From Legionella santicrucis (GTDB lineage: Bacteria > Pseudomonadota > Gammaproteobacteria > Legionellales > Legionellaceae): DNA of 64,000 bases. The stretch lies in NCBI RefSeq assembly GCF_001468135.1, contig NZ_LNYU01000091.1, forward strand, positions 427,014 to 491,013, given 5' to 3'. The translations under genes and the position numbers were made by a program. Shown here one piece after another: positions 36,433 to 45,563 of this stretch (the first letter of the stretch is position 1; each line of letters starts with the position of its first letter). The notes beneath the pieces are model-generated. The model saw only the letters and a list, made by a program, of their open reading frames with translations. It was not told where the DNA came from and did no database searches.

Positions 36433-39400
36433 CTAGGAAACTCCGAACTGGGGTTGCGGATTAACCTTTGACTCTAGTCTATTTTTTAATTCTGCCAATT
36501 GTGGAAATTTTTGAACATTAATAGCCGAAACAAAATTAGGAGCAGAACGATCACTTGAAAGAAATAAGTCACCTAATAATCTAAAAGTAACCTCATCTAA
36601 TGAATTAAAGCTCTCTGATTTTATTCTTTCAATGAGAGATAACAAATGATCTTTTGGAGTACGTTCAACAATGTATTTGAAACTACGTAAGTTGAGGCGA
36701 GACTTCAAAGCACATTCTACAAGAGAGCCACTATATTTATCGCCCATTGTTAACACTTTTAAATACTCTTGTTCGGTAAGTGCATCAAATAGTATTTTTA
36801 ATGCATCATTGGAACCAAGGGCCATATGAAAAACAGTGGAGCATGAATATTGGGTTTGAAGGGTAAGTACTCTTAGCGTCTCATTTTTAGGCAGTTGCTG
36901 CAAAAGGTACTTTAAAGCATCAGGAGCTTGTGCACATAAGTGGAAGGGAGTGCGGCCATCGTCAAATTGAGTTGTAACTATATCTGAGCGCTTATTAGGA
37001 GGAAATAAATTTAAAAGTGGTTGTATTTTATCAGGATTTTCACTTAGATAAATTTTAAAAATATTTTTTTCGTTTTTCCTATCAATCGGACTCATTAATT
37101 CCATGCGCTCGTTTTCGGATAAGTGAGCTAAAATTATGTCAACGTTTTCAGAGTTTTGGCAGGCAAGAAAAATCGGTGTCTCGCACTCCATATTTTGAAT
37201 TTTAATTAACTCTAAAAGTAAATTCTTTGGAATAAACTTCAGTATTATTTTCAAACTTTCCGTATTGCTCATCGCAAGGTGGAGTACCGTATTGCCTTTC
37301 TTGTCTTTTGCTTTCATTCGCTCCAGATGATCTTTCTCTGGTAAGTATCGAAGAATCTTCGTTAAAGTTTCAGGGATAGAAGCAACACGAAGCAAGCAAT
37401 CGTTACCTCTAGGCAGGAATTTTAACTCCTGTCTATTTTTTGATTCTACTACCAGTCTATTTTTTAATTCTGCTAACTGTGGAAATTTTGTAATATCAAT
37501 AGCCGAAAGAAAGTTACAATTAAAGCGATCACTTGAAAGATATAAGTCACCTAATACTCTAAAAGTAACCTCATCTAATGAATTAAAATGCTCAGCATTT
37601 ATATCCTCAATGATCCTTAATAAATGGTCTTTTGGGGTACGCTCAACAATGTATTTGAAACTATCTAAGTGATGCGTCAACGCATATTCTACAAGAGAAA
37701 AACTATATTTATTTTTTATTTCTAACACTTTTAAATACTCTTGTTCGGTAAGTGCATCAAATAGTATTTGTAATGTAGGCGGAGAGCTAATGACGCTATG
37801 AAAAATAGTGGAGAGTGAGTATTTGGTTTGAAGGGTAAGTACTCTTAGCGTCTCATTTTTAGGCAGTTGCTGCAAAAGGTACTTTAAAGCATCAGGAGCT
37901 TGTGCACATAAGTCGAAGGGAGTTTGACCATCTTCAAATTGAGTTGTAACTATATTTATGCGCTCGTTAGGAGGAAATAAATTTAGAAGTAATTGTATTT
38001 TATCAGGGTTATAATTTAGATAGGTTTTAAAAATATTTTTTTTGTCTTCCCTAATAAATGGATTTATTAATTCCATGCGATCTTTTTCTGATAATTTAGC
38101 TAAAATTATTTTAAAGTTTTCAGCTTTTTTGCAGGCAATAGAAATTGGTGTCTCGCTACGTCTGTTTTCAATTTTAATTAACTCTAAAAGTGAGGGACTC
38201 GGAATAAATTCCAGCAATATTTTCAAGCTTTCCGTATCGCTCATTGCAAGGTGCAATACCGTATCTTGATCCCTGTTTTGTGCTTTTATTGCATTCAGAT
38301 GATCTTTCTGTGGTAAGCATTGAAGAAGCATCTTCAAACTTTCGGCGTTAGATGCAGCACTATGAAGCAAGTTATCTTTATTTAAATTCAGGACAATGAA
38401 TGTATTTATCATGTCATTATCAGCTAAAAATTTTAAAATAAGTTTTAAAGTATTAGCATGATTAATACTATCATGTAACAATGTATTTCCCGAATCAGTG
38501 TTTTTAGTATTTAAAATTTGTATCTTCTCGCTTTGCGTAAACTGCCTCCAGACGACATCAAATGCTTGGGTGGATTGCACTAACATTTCCATCAACCCTT
38601 TCTCAGAACCAACGTTGTTTAGTACGTTTTCTTTGTTAACAAAATTCCTTACAATTACCTCCTGTACATTCGGATCTAAAAAGGACGAGATTAGGAAATA
38701 GTAATCTTCTTTTTTATTTAAAATTTTATTCAGTCTACCTGCCATGTAACCACATAAAACACCTATTTTAACCAGTGTTAACTCGCGAAATAACTTGATA
38801 ATATTATCTAATGTACCTATAGTATATGACCATGATTTAACATAAGAAAAATCATCTAATAAAATGCGTATATCTTCCTCTGATAGATCGTTTATAATAT
38901 CGATTAACTCCTCAAATCTACAATTATGTAAATTGAAACCATAGATATCCAATATTTTTCTAGTTAAAGGCAAATGATCACAACCATTTACAGAACCTGT
39001 TTCTATTGCTTGATTCAGTTCATCTAATGAAATTTGCAATTTCTTCTTCGTGTTTTCAATAACCTCACTTATTTCATTTTTCCCTAATCCAATGCCAGCC
39101 AGATAACTTTCTTTTCCCATCATAGCCATTTGAAGCGAAGATTTCCTAGCTGCCATACAGGTCTGTATAAGAGCAATTGGCGCCTCTCCAGAGGAATACT
39201 CTCCGATACACTTACGTAACATTCCTAATTCATGTTTTAATTTATCATCTAAAGAAAAGGATATTTTTTCACATAAAACATTGTAATATTCGAAAAATCT
39301 TCTTATAGACAACTCTGCAGTAGCTCCAGCTATTTCCTCTTTTCCGACACCAGAAACACTATTATAATGAAGTGAATTTAATAATATGTTTAACTGCCCA

Positions 39401-40131
39401 AGCAAATTAGTTTTATCTTGTTTATATTCCTGCATACGACCATACGATTCCACGATCGACTTCGTTAGTAAATTATGCTTTCCTAAACGAACAAATTCAG
39501 ATTCACTTAACCATTCATTATCAGTTGCACCAGGCTCATAATAATAATTAGGAATTGGTTCATCCTTATCTTTTTTTTCTAAAACGTTCAATACCCAAAG
39601 AGGGATGATATATGTTCCACAATCTGAGATAATATGAGTTTTTAAAAACTTAATTACATCCGCTTCTTTGTCATTCTCATCCTGAAAGGCAATTGCGGAT
39701 ATTCTACTTGCAGAGCCTGAATTAAATCCCCAAGCTGCAGGCTTATAGATTTCAGGATTTTCTCCAAATAAAAGAGTCGGCATTAACAATTGAATAATCT
39801 CTACTAAAGAGTAAGAGTCTTTATCATCTTCCTTAAGTAATTTACAGGCTACTTTAATCAAAAACTTTGTTACAGCAGCTTCTGGAAGCGCAGTATACGA
39901 GAGCATCGTACCTTGAACTCTATTCCAAATTAGTACAAATGTATTTTTAATGCTTTCATGACTAATTTCTTTATCGTTTTCCCAAGTATTCAATAAAGAA
40001 TAAAAAATTTCATAAACTTCCTTGCTGTGTTTTTGTATTAGCATTTTTTTTTGAGTAAATGGATGCTTTTTATTTTCATTATCGATATCAGAGTTGAATT
40101 CTTCTAATAATTTCTTTAGCTCATTTATCAT
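36433..40131 (-). CDS. Large ankyrin-repeat protein, candidate Dot/Icm effector
   Basis: A 1232-residue soluble protein with no signal peptide. About the first 520 residues are an unrecognised helical domain; from about 540 to the end are degenerate ankyrin repeats, such as NTVLHLAMSNTESLKIIL and DGRTPFHLCAQAPDALKYLL. The C-terminal 650 residues contain a near-perfect tandem duplication of about 326 residues, in which the second unit repeats the first with roughly 75 percent identity. Ankyrin proteins in Legionella are often translocated effectors; this one lies in an IS-scarred island. No E-block tail was recognised at the very C-terminus. The target is unknown. Confidence 0.8.
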   Translation of the reverse strand: MINELKKLLEEFNSDIDNENKKHPFTQKKMLIQKHSKEVYEIFYSLLNTWENDKEISHESIKNTFVLIWNRVQGTMLSYTALPEAAVTKFLIKVACKLLKEDDKDSYSLVEIIQLLMPTLLFGENPEIYKPAAWGFNSGSASRISAIAFQDENDKEADVIKFLKTHIISDCGTYIIPLWVLNVLEKKDKDEPIPNYYYEPGATDNEWLSESEFVRLGKHNLLTKSIVESYGRMQEYKQDKTNLLGQLNILLNSLHYNSVSGVGKEEIAGATAELSIRRFFEYYNVLCEKISFSLDDKLKHELGMLRKCIGEYSSGEAPIALIQTCMAARKSSLQMAMMGKESYLAGIGLGKNEISEVIENTKKKLQISLDELNQAIETGSVNGCDHLPLTRKILDIYGFNLHNCRFEELIDIINDLSEEDIRILLDDFSYVKSWSYTIGTLDNIIKLFRELTLVKIGVLCGYMAGRLNKILNKKEDYYFLISSFLDPNVQEVIVRNFVNKENVLNNVGSEKGLMEMLVQSTQAFDVVWRQFTQSEKIQILNTKNTDSGNTLLHDSINHANTLKLILKFLADNDMINTFIVLNLNKDNLLHSAASNAESLKMLLQCLPQKDHLNAIKAQNRDQDTVLHLAMSDTESLKILLEFIPSPSLLELIKIENRRSETPISIACKKAENFKIILAKLSEKDRMELINPFIREDKKNIFKTYLNYNPDKIQLLLNLFPPNERINIVTTQFEDGQTPFDLCAQAPDALKYLLQQLPKNETLRVLTLQTKYSLSTIFHSVISSPPTLQILFDALTEQEYLKVLEIKNKYSFSLVEYALTHHLDSFKYIVERTPKDHLLRIIEDINAEHFNSLDEVTFRVLGDLYLSSDRFNCNFLSAIDITKFPQLAELKNRLVVESKNRQELKFLPRGNDCLLRVASIPETLTKILRYLPEKDHLERMKAKDKKGNTVLHLAMSNTESLKIILKFIPKNLLLELIKIQNMECETPIFLACQNSENVDIILAHLSENERMELMSPIDRKNEKNIFKIYLSENPDKIQPLLNLFPPNKRSDIVTTQFDDGRTPFHLCAQAPDALKYLLQQLPKNETLRVLTLQTQYSCSTVFHMALGSNDALKILFDALTEQEYLKVLTMGDKYSGSLVECALKSRLNLRSFKYIVERTPKDHLLSLIERIKSESFNSLDEVTFRLLGDLFLSSDRSAPNFVSAINVQKFPQLAELKNRLESKVNPQPQFGVS
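36476..38370 (-). repeat. Tandem 978-bp direct duplication inside the ankyrin gene
   Basis: The segment from 36476 is repeated beginning at 37454, an offset of 978 bp or exactly 326 codons, so the frame is kept. Long blocks are identical, for example the DNA coding CAQAPDALKYLLQQLP in both units. Homology of the second unit continues to about 38370. The high DNA identity shows a fairly recent unequal duplication that added a whole set of ankyrin repeats. Confidence 0.85.
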
Positions 40132-40624
40132 TATAATAGTTAACCTCTCTATGATTTGTGAAATATAAGTTTTAATGTTTCAAAAACTAACCATTCTACT
40201 TTTCGAATGTTTAATACGTTCAGGCTCATTATGGATTCTGGGGTCTTATGCAACCAACAATTGAAACGGTCATTGGACATTTAAAACATTATTATCAAGT
40301 TTGGCATACAAGGCATCGCTCTATATTCAATGCGATGACTCCATTCAACCATTGAAGCTCTCGGCTATTAAACTACTGGACTTTAAAGAGCAATAGAAAT
40401 TAATAAAAACAGAAACAGAACAAAAACAGACCTACGTGAATACAAGATAAAAAAGCGAATCATTAGCTGCTACCACCGGCTCAAGACATCCATAACGTAA
40501 CCTTGTTTATAAAACAAAACGATTTATGTAGAACCCCCTTCTATTTGTGCATAATGTTATCATATTAATTTAATGTGTTTCAATTATTATAAAAAATATG
40601 ATTCAAATATATTCAGGAAAAAAT
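40132..40624. other. Intergenic stretch holding a transposase remnant
   Basis: The 493 bp between the ankyrin gene and the 318-residue gene contain the transposase remnant listed separately. The rest (40397-40600) is AT-rich with no recognised feature except the AGGA ribosome site before 40625. Confidence 0.5.
40215..40396 (+). pseudogene. Remnant of a transposase C-terminus, frameshifted
   Basis: The frame from 40215 reads QPTIETVIGHLKHYYQVWHT then RHRSIFNAMTPFN and stops at 40353. A second frame from 40346 continues QPLKLSAIKLLDFKEQ and stops at 40394. Together they look like the C-terminus of an IS4/IS982-like DDE transposase (conserved E in IETVIGHLK, then RHRS and a final basic tail), with a frameshift and a small deletion. 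No intact element or terminal repeats remain. Confidence 0.6.
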
Positions 40625-41581
40625 ATGTCTCGCGTAGCCTTTATACCCCAAGCAGAAGTAGAAAATGTCATTACGAATAAAATTGCTCAATATACATCAA
40701 TGATGGAAGTAAATACTCAGATTATTAATGATACCACTCATGAAATTGAGCATGGTTTAAAAGATTTATTAAAAGAAGGAGGGATAGACAAAGCACGCTA
40801 TAAAAGTGAACTCAAACAAAATAAAGATGAACTAGGTTTTAGATTGGTGGCTAAAGCAGAGCTGGAGCAACAATTAGAAAGATTTAACCAACTACAAACT
40901 GAAGCTCGAAATCAAACTCCTTGTTTTGTTATTGATAGTGGGATGAGTAAAGACGAGTTACATAAGCTCATCGTTCTTACACAAATTAAAATTGATTCCA
41001 CTCAGGATAAAAATGAGCAATTATTTTTAAACACCATATTACAAACTGCAGAAGCGTGCAAAAATCACTTAAAGGAAAATAGAGCCTTACAAACACAAAC
41101 AATACCTATGTTGGATAGGGAACTAGAATATGCGAATAACTTGCTCAATGCATATAAATCACCCGAAATAGAACATTATATCGACACAATAAATTCCATT
41201 AAAAACGCTTCCAGCAATGAAGAATTTTCCAATATAGAACAAGCATTTGTAGATAATCTTTGCGAAAAAGTAACTAAAGAAATAAACAACGCCATAATTT
41301 CTCTATATGCAAACATTCCTGTTGACGAGAAGAAACTCCAAAAGAATGTAGAAGCTCATATTGAAAAGACCGTATCGGATGCTCAAAAAATCCCCCTTAG
41401 TACTGGATTTAGAGGTTTTATTAATAGGATTTGCGATACATTTCATAAGAAGCCTGTTTTTCACACCACCGTTGATAACCCAGAAGTTTTTCAGATAGCG
41501 CGTGATTTTAAAGAGCGACTGAACTTAATAAAAAATCAACCGGAGCCTCTAGAAGATGAAATGAGGGCATCAATGCGATAA
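40625..41581 (+). CDS. Hypothetical coiled-coil protein, 318 residues
   Basis: An unrecognised, hydrophilic and almost entirely helical protein with heptad-like segments at about 15-95 and 150-230 (for example FRLVAKAELEQQLERFNQLQ). No signal peptide or membrane span. Its N-terminal 70 residues are shared with the short gene at 34933. I start at ATG 40625, after AGGA, rather than the upstream 40598. Location beside an ankyrin protein and the acidic C-terminal end (EPLEDEMRASMR) make it a possible effector, by inference only. Confidence 0.65.
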   Translation: MSRVAFIPQAEVENVITNKIAQYTSMMEVNTQIINDTTHEIEHGLKDLLKEGGIDKARYKSELKQNKDELGFRLVAKAELEQQLERFNQLQTEARNQTPCFVIDSGMSKDELHKLIVLTQIKIDSTQDKNEQLFLNTILQTAEACKNHLKENRALQTQTIPMLDRELEYANNLLNAYKSPEIEHYIDTINSIKNASSNEEFSNIEQAFVDNLCEKVTKEINNAIISLYANIPVDEKKLQKNVEAHIEKTVSDAQKIPLSTGFRGFINRICDTFHKKPVFHTTVDNPEVFQIARDFKERLNLIKNQPEPLEDEMRASMR

Positions 41582-41726
41582 GCGAAGGAGTTATACTATA
41601 ACTCATCCACTAATTTCTAAACGAATGCACAAGTAAAGCGAGATGAAGGAGCGTACTTAAGTCATGATAATATATAGAATTCAACGGGGCGCTATATATC
41701 ATTTTAATGACTTTCGATAGAAAGGT

Positions 41727-42986
41727 TCATGAAGAGCATTCATTGGCAAACAAACGTTGCTTTTGCGCCTTTGTAATGCGAATTTTTAGTAGCCAATCAC
41801 CTTCATCATTAATTGACTCACTTAAAACCGAGCCTAATTGGTATAATTGAGCACGCAATTTTGCCTGTGTTGCTTTAAGTACTACTTCTTCAGTAGAAAT
41901 TGCGCCATGTAATTGAGTGCTAATTGCTTCTTTTAATAAGTCCAATCCCAAATTTGATGCCGCAGAGAGCCAGACTTTACATTTCTCTTCTTGATAATCA
42001 ATTTTAGGTTCCCATTCTTCTTTTAAATCAATTTTGTTGAATACCTGTATTATTGGAACATCATGGACCTCTAACTCATCCAAAACTTGCTGAACTGAAA
42101 AAACAGTATCTCGCCAATGAGGATCAGAAATATCAATAACATGGAGTAGCAAATCAGCTTGTTGTGTCTCCTCCAAGGTAGCGCGAAATGCCTCTACTAA
42201 TTGATGCGGTAAATCACGAATAAATCCAACTGTATCCGTCAAAATCACGGAGGAAGAACCAGGCAAATTGAGTTGACGCATCGTTGGATCTAAAGTAGCA
42301 AATAATTGATCCGCTACATAGATACTTTCTCCAGTCAATGCATTAAATAACGTGGATTTACCGGCATTGGTATAACCTACTAAAGATACCGTTCGTAAAG
42401 AGGCCTTTCGTCGTGCTTGGCGGTTTTGATCGCGGCTACTTCGTACTTTTTCTAAACGTTTATTAATATATTTAATACGTTCTCGCAATAAACGACGGTC
42501 TGTTTCCAATTGTGTTTCACCAGGCCCACGCAGCCCAATTCCACCCTTTTGTCGTTCTAAGTGTGTCCATCCACGAATCAAGCGAGTTGATAAATGCTGC
42601 AATTGTGCAAGTTCAACTTGCAACTTTCCTTCAAAAGTTCGTGCACGCTGTGCAAAAATATCAAGAATTAGTCCGCTTCTATCAACTACGCGACATCCAA
42701 ACAAACGTTCTAAATTCCTTTCTTGTGATGGAGATAATTCATGATTAACAAGAACCAATTCTGCATCACAAGCTTTAACTAGTTGCGCAATTTCCTCGGC
42801 TTTACCTTGACCAATATAATACTTAGCATCAGGGGTTGCACGAGTACCTAAAACACATTCTAATACTTCCGCATTAGCTGAAAGAGCTAACTCTTCAAAC
42901 TCTTGCAATGCTTTACCAGCATCAATTCCTGGTAATGCTAATTGCACCAACACGGCGCGCTCACCGCCTTGAGGACGTTCAAACAC
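41727..42986 (-). CDS. hflX: Ribosome-splitting GTPase HflX
   Basis: A 419-residue GTPase that binds the 50S subunit, rescues stalled ribosomes and splits them under heat stress. The N-terminal glycine-rich ND1 domain is followed by the G domain with GYTNAGKSTLFNAL (G1), LTDTVGFIRDLP (G3) and VFNKIDL (G4). The conserved KGGIGLRGPGETQLE marks the family. It follows hfq on the same strand with a 142-bp gap, the usual gammaproteobacterial hfq-hflX order. Confidence 0.95.
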   Translation of the reverse strand: MFERPQGGERAVLVQLALPGIDAGKALQEFEELALSANAEVLECVLGTRATPDAKYYIGQGKAEEIAQLVKACDAELVLVNHELSPSQERNLERLFGCRVVDRSGLILDIFAQRARTFEGKLQVELAQLQHLSTRLIRGWTHLERQKGGIGLRGPGETQLETDRRLLRERIKYINKRLEKVRSSRDQNRQARRKASLRTVSLVGYTNAGKSTLFNALTGESIYVADQLFATLDPTMRQLNLPGSSSVILTDTVGFIRDLPHQLVEAFRATLEETQQADLLLHVIDISDPHWRDTVFSVQQVLDELEVHDVPIIQVFNKIDLKEEWEPKIDYQEEKCKVWLSAASNLGLDLLKEAISTQLHGAISTEEVVLKATQAKLRAQLYQLGSVLSESINDEGDWLLKIRITKAQKQRLFANECSS

Positions 42987-43095
42987 TAACTACTGCTCCT
43001 TAACTTGATGACAAGCATCACTCTAATGTTTAAAAATGGGCTCCTTAACCTATTGTATTAAGCATTTCTTTAGTGTGATCACTAAAAGTATAAGC

Positions 43096-43116
43096 AAAAA
43101 TCCAACCTATAGGTGG
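43096..43116 (-). terminator. Weak terminator after hfq
   Basis: On the minus strand CCACC pairs with GGTTGG (one bulge) around a TATA loop, then ATTTTT follows. It lies just past the hfq stop and could partly separate hfq from hflX. Confidence 0.4.
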
Positions 43117-43128
43117 AACATTTTTTTG

Positions 43129-43386
43129 CTAGTCTGCCACAGTTCCTTCAGTTCCACCAGATTCATCATCAGCAGGAATTTTTATTGCACGTGAAGGAAC
43201 TACTGTAGAAATCGCATGCTTATAAACCATTTGAGTAATCGAATTCTTTAACATCACTACATATTGATCAAAAGAATCCACTATACCATGCAACTTAATT
43301 CCATTTACCAAAAAAATGGATACAGGCACCTTTTCTTTACGTAGCTCATTTAAAAAAGGGTCTTGTAATAAATGATTTTTAGACAT
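43129..43386 (-). CDS. hfq: RNA chaperone Hfq
   Basis: An 85-residue Sm-like hexameric RNA chaperone that pairs small RNAs with mRNAs. Sm1 is seen in [18 protein letters not shown] and [20 protein letters not shown], and Sm2 in [13 protein letters not shown]. The length is close to short Hfq forms, with a brief acidic tail ([13 protein letters not shown]). In Legionella Hfq acts with the stationary-phase regulatory network, so its proximity to the RsmY/Z-like RNA is of note. The start follows AAGGAG. Confidence 0.96.
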   Translation of the reverse strand: MSKNHLLQDPFLNELRKEKVPVSIFLVNGIKLHGIVDSFDQYVVMLKNSITQMVYKHAISTVVPSRAIKIPADDESGGTEGTVAD

Positions 43387-43609
43387 TGCCCACTCCTTAT
43401 TGTTATTGTATTTTTTAAAGGCAAAACATGCATCTGATCAGTAATTCGACATTTTTTCGTAAAACTTTAGATTAATTTCATGACAGTTCAATTTTAATCC
43501 GTTACTATTTGCAATTTAACTCTGAAAGCCTAAAAAAATATAAATGAAGAACAGTTTTTTAAGAAATCATGGCAGTAAAAGAATTTCGGTTGTCTTCACC
43601 GGAAAAGGA

Positions 43610-43665
43610 CAAAGGAGATGATACTAATGATGTGTAAGGGGGAGCTCCTTTGTATTGTTGTTTAG
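43610..43665 (+). other. Leader hairpin with a 12-codon mini-ORF
   Basis: CAAAGGAG (43610-43617) can pair with CTCCTTTG (43645-43652), hiding an AAGGAG ribosome site. That site serves a mini-ORF at 43627-43665 (MMCKGELLCIVV). The unit sits 30 bp before the RavA-like gene and could be a translated leader. The rest of the 43387-43694 gap shows nothing further. Confidence 0.35.
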
Positions 43666-43694
43666 TACCCCATCTTTAATTTAAGGAGGATTAA

Positions 43695-44624
43695 ATGCCA
43701 TTTACTTATGAACAAATCATAGAGCTAGAAAATCCCTATGAGCAACTTAGCAATGGTGATGCATTAGCTGAAAATGCAAAAGTACTTAATCAGTTAAGCG
43801 AAGAAGAACAAAAGACACTTGCTACAAAAATAATTGCAGCCTGCCCAGAATCAAAATTTAAGCAATATGGTCGACACATTAATGCATTGAGAAGTTTTGA
43901 AGAGGATGGTTTTCATGCAGTAATTTCTGGCGCCTATCAAGTAAGGCATAGAATTTTCACCTTGCTCGATCCTAGAAATAAAACACCTCACTCTTTGTTT
44001 TTAGAAGAATTTAACCCTGATCTTTTTAATAACTTTGGTGATCTCGCCAAAGAAATATTAAAAGGCAATGAGCAAGCAATTGCAGAACGACTAGCGCTTT
44101 GCACACCAGAAGAGTCACGAAGTAAGTTAGCTCGGAATGTAGAGATTACTTTTCCTCACAGTTCTTTTGCAACAAAATCAAAAGCAGCCTTTGCCATACG
44201 TCGCAATGTCGATAAATTGTTAGGAGAAAATCCAGAGCAATTTTTTGAAAGTCGTGATTTTAATAAAGATGCTTACAATATGTTCCCAAGTATGTTTCAA
44301 ACATTATTAAAGGGACAAGAAGATCAAATTGGCAAAAAATTATCCGGTCTGGACAGTCAAGATGCCATTAGACGCCAATTGTCATTACTTCATACTGAAG
44401 TATTTGATGAAGCGAATCCTTTCAAACTCATTGCCGAGGTGATGGGACCAAAAATAGAACAAAAGAAAGTTTCATTTCAAGGCACAAACCCTAGTCGTAT
44501 GTTTGGCCATTCACGAAGACAGTCAATCAGTCCAAAACATCTGAATGAGACACCCAAAATGAGTAATGAAACAGATGATAAAAAATCTGAGGAAGGATAT
44601 GAAAAATCTTCATTCAGTTGCTAA
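43695..44624 (+). CDS. ravA: RavA-like Dot/Icm effector candidate
   Basis: A 309-residue soluble helical protein with no recognised domain. The first 240 residues form regular helices (for example EEEQKTLATKIIAACPESKF and a similar ALCTPEESRSKLARNVEITF), suggesting a helical repeat. The C-terminal 40 residues are polar and Ser/Glu-rich (SNETDDKKSEEGYEKSSFSC), like Dot/Icm translocation signals. In L. pneumophila the effector RavA (lpg0008) lies beside hfq in the same arrangement, so synteny suggests this is its homologue; the sequence match itself I could not test. A strong AAGGAGG precedes the ATG. Confidence 0.55.
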   Translation: MPFTYEQIIELENPYEQLSNGDALAENAKVLNQLSEEEQKTLATKIIAACPESKFKQYGRHINALRSFEEDGFHAVISGAYQVRHRIFTLLDPRNKTPHSLFLEEFNPDLFNNFGDLAKEILKGNEQAIAERLALCTPEESRSKLARNVEITFPHSSFATKSKAAFAIRRNVDKLLGENPEQFFESRDFNKDAYNMFPSMFQTLLKGQEDQIGKKLSGLDSQDAIRRQLSLLHTEVFDEANPFKLIAEVMGPKIEQKKVSFQGTNPSRMFGHSRRQSISPKHLNETPKMSNETDDKKSEEGYEKSSFSC

Positions 44625-44638
44625 TGTTAAGCTCCACT

Positions 44639-44670
44639 GCCCTTACACTAAAGTAAGGGCTCTTTTCTTT
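44639..44670 (+). terminator. Rho-independent terminator after the RavA-like gene
   Basis: GCCCTTAC (44639-44646) pairs with GTAAGGGC (44653-44660) around ACTAAA, followed by TCTTTTCTTT. It separates the RavA-like gene from the aguB operon. Confidence 0.85.
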
Positions 44671-44696
44671 GATCCTTAATGATAAGAGGTAAATTA

Positions 44697-45542
44697 ATGA
44701 CACACGAAAAACTCACAGTTGCATTAGTGCAAGAAAAATGGCATGAAAACCCCAAAGAGCATCAAGACAAACTAGCCTCTGGGATCCACACTGCAGCACA
44801 ACAAGGAGCTGCTGTTGTATGTTTACAAGAGCTCACTTTAAGCCCCTATTTTTGTACCCGCTCCGACGTCGACCCTACTCCATTTATGGAAGATATTCAT
44901 AACGGCCCCACGACACAATTCGTTAGTACAATGGCGAAGGCAAACAATGTATGCATAACCGCCTCTCTTTTTGAAAAAGCAGGCTATAATACTGCTGTTG
45001 CGTATAACAATCAGGGGGAGCTTATAGGAATAACTCGAAAGCAGCATATCCCCAGCGGGGAAAAATACCATGAAAATTTTTACTTTAAACCTGGAGATTC
45101 TGATTACCCACTTCATCACATCGCCGGCCATCAATGGGGACTGCCAACCTGTTATGATCAATGGTTTCCGGAATTATCACGAATTTATGGTTTAAAAGGT
45201 GCAGAAATTTTAGTTTATCCTACTGCAATCGGTGGCGAACCTACTGCTCCAAACGTCGATACTCAATCTATGTGGCAAAAAGTAATGGTTGCACAAGGCA
45301 TTATGAGTAATACATTTGTAATTGCTGCAAATCGAATCGGTTGTGAAGATGAATTAGAGTTTTATGGAAGTAGCTTTATTAGTACACCTATGGGTGAAAT
45401 TTTGGCACAAGCACCCCGAGACAAACCAGCCGTATTAGTTGCCGAGTTAGATTTCAGCCAGCGTACATTATGGGGAAGACTATTTCCTTTTGCGCAACAA
45501 CGCGAACCTGAAACCTATCACGAATTAGTAAAATCACGTTAA
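44697..45542 (+). CDS. aguB: N-carbamoylputrescine amidase
   Basis: A 281-residue nitrilase-superfamily amidase that turns N-carbamoylputrescine into putrescine. The Glu is in CLQELTLSPYFC, the Lys in GITRKQHIPSGEKYHENFYF-type segment, and the Cys in LPTCYDQWFPE. The length and EKYHENFYF are typical of AguB. I start at ATG 44697 because AGAGG sits seven bases before it. It is the first gene of aguB-speA-aguA, a complete arginine to putrescine route. Confidence 0.94.
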   Translation: MTHEKLTVALVQEKWHENPKEHQDKLASGIHTAAQQGAAVVCLQELTLSPYFCTRSDVDPTPFMEDIHNGPTTQFVSTMAKANNVCITASLFEKAGYNTAVAYNNQGELIGITRKQHIPSGEKYHENFYFKPGDSDYPLHHIAGHQWGLPTCYDQWFPELSRIYGLKGAEILVYPTAIGGEPTAPNVDTQSMWQKVMVAQGIMSNTFVIAANRIGCEDELEFYGSSFISTPMGEILAQAPRDKPAVLVAELDFSQRTLWGRLFPFAQQREPETYHELVKSR

Positions 45543-45563
45543 GCCCTTTGGAATATTGAAACT

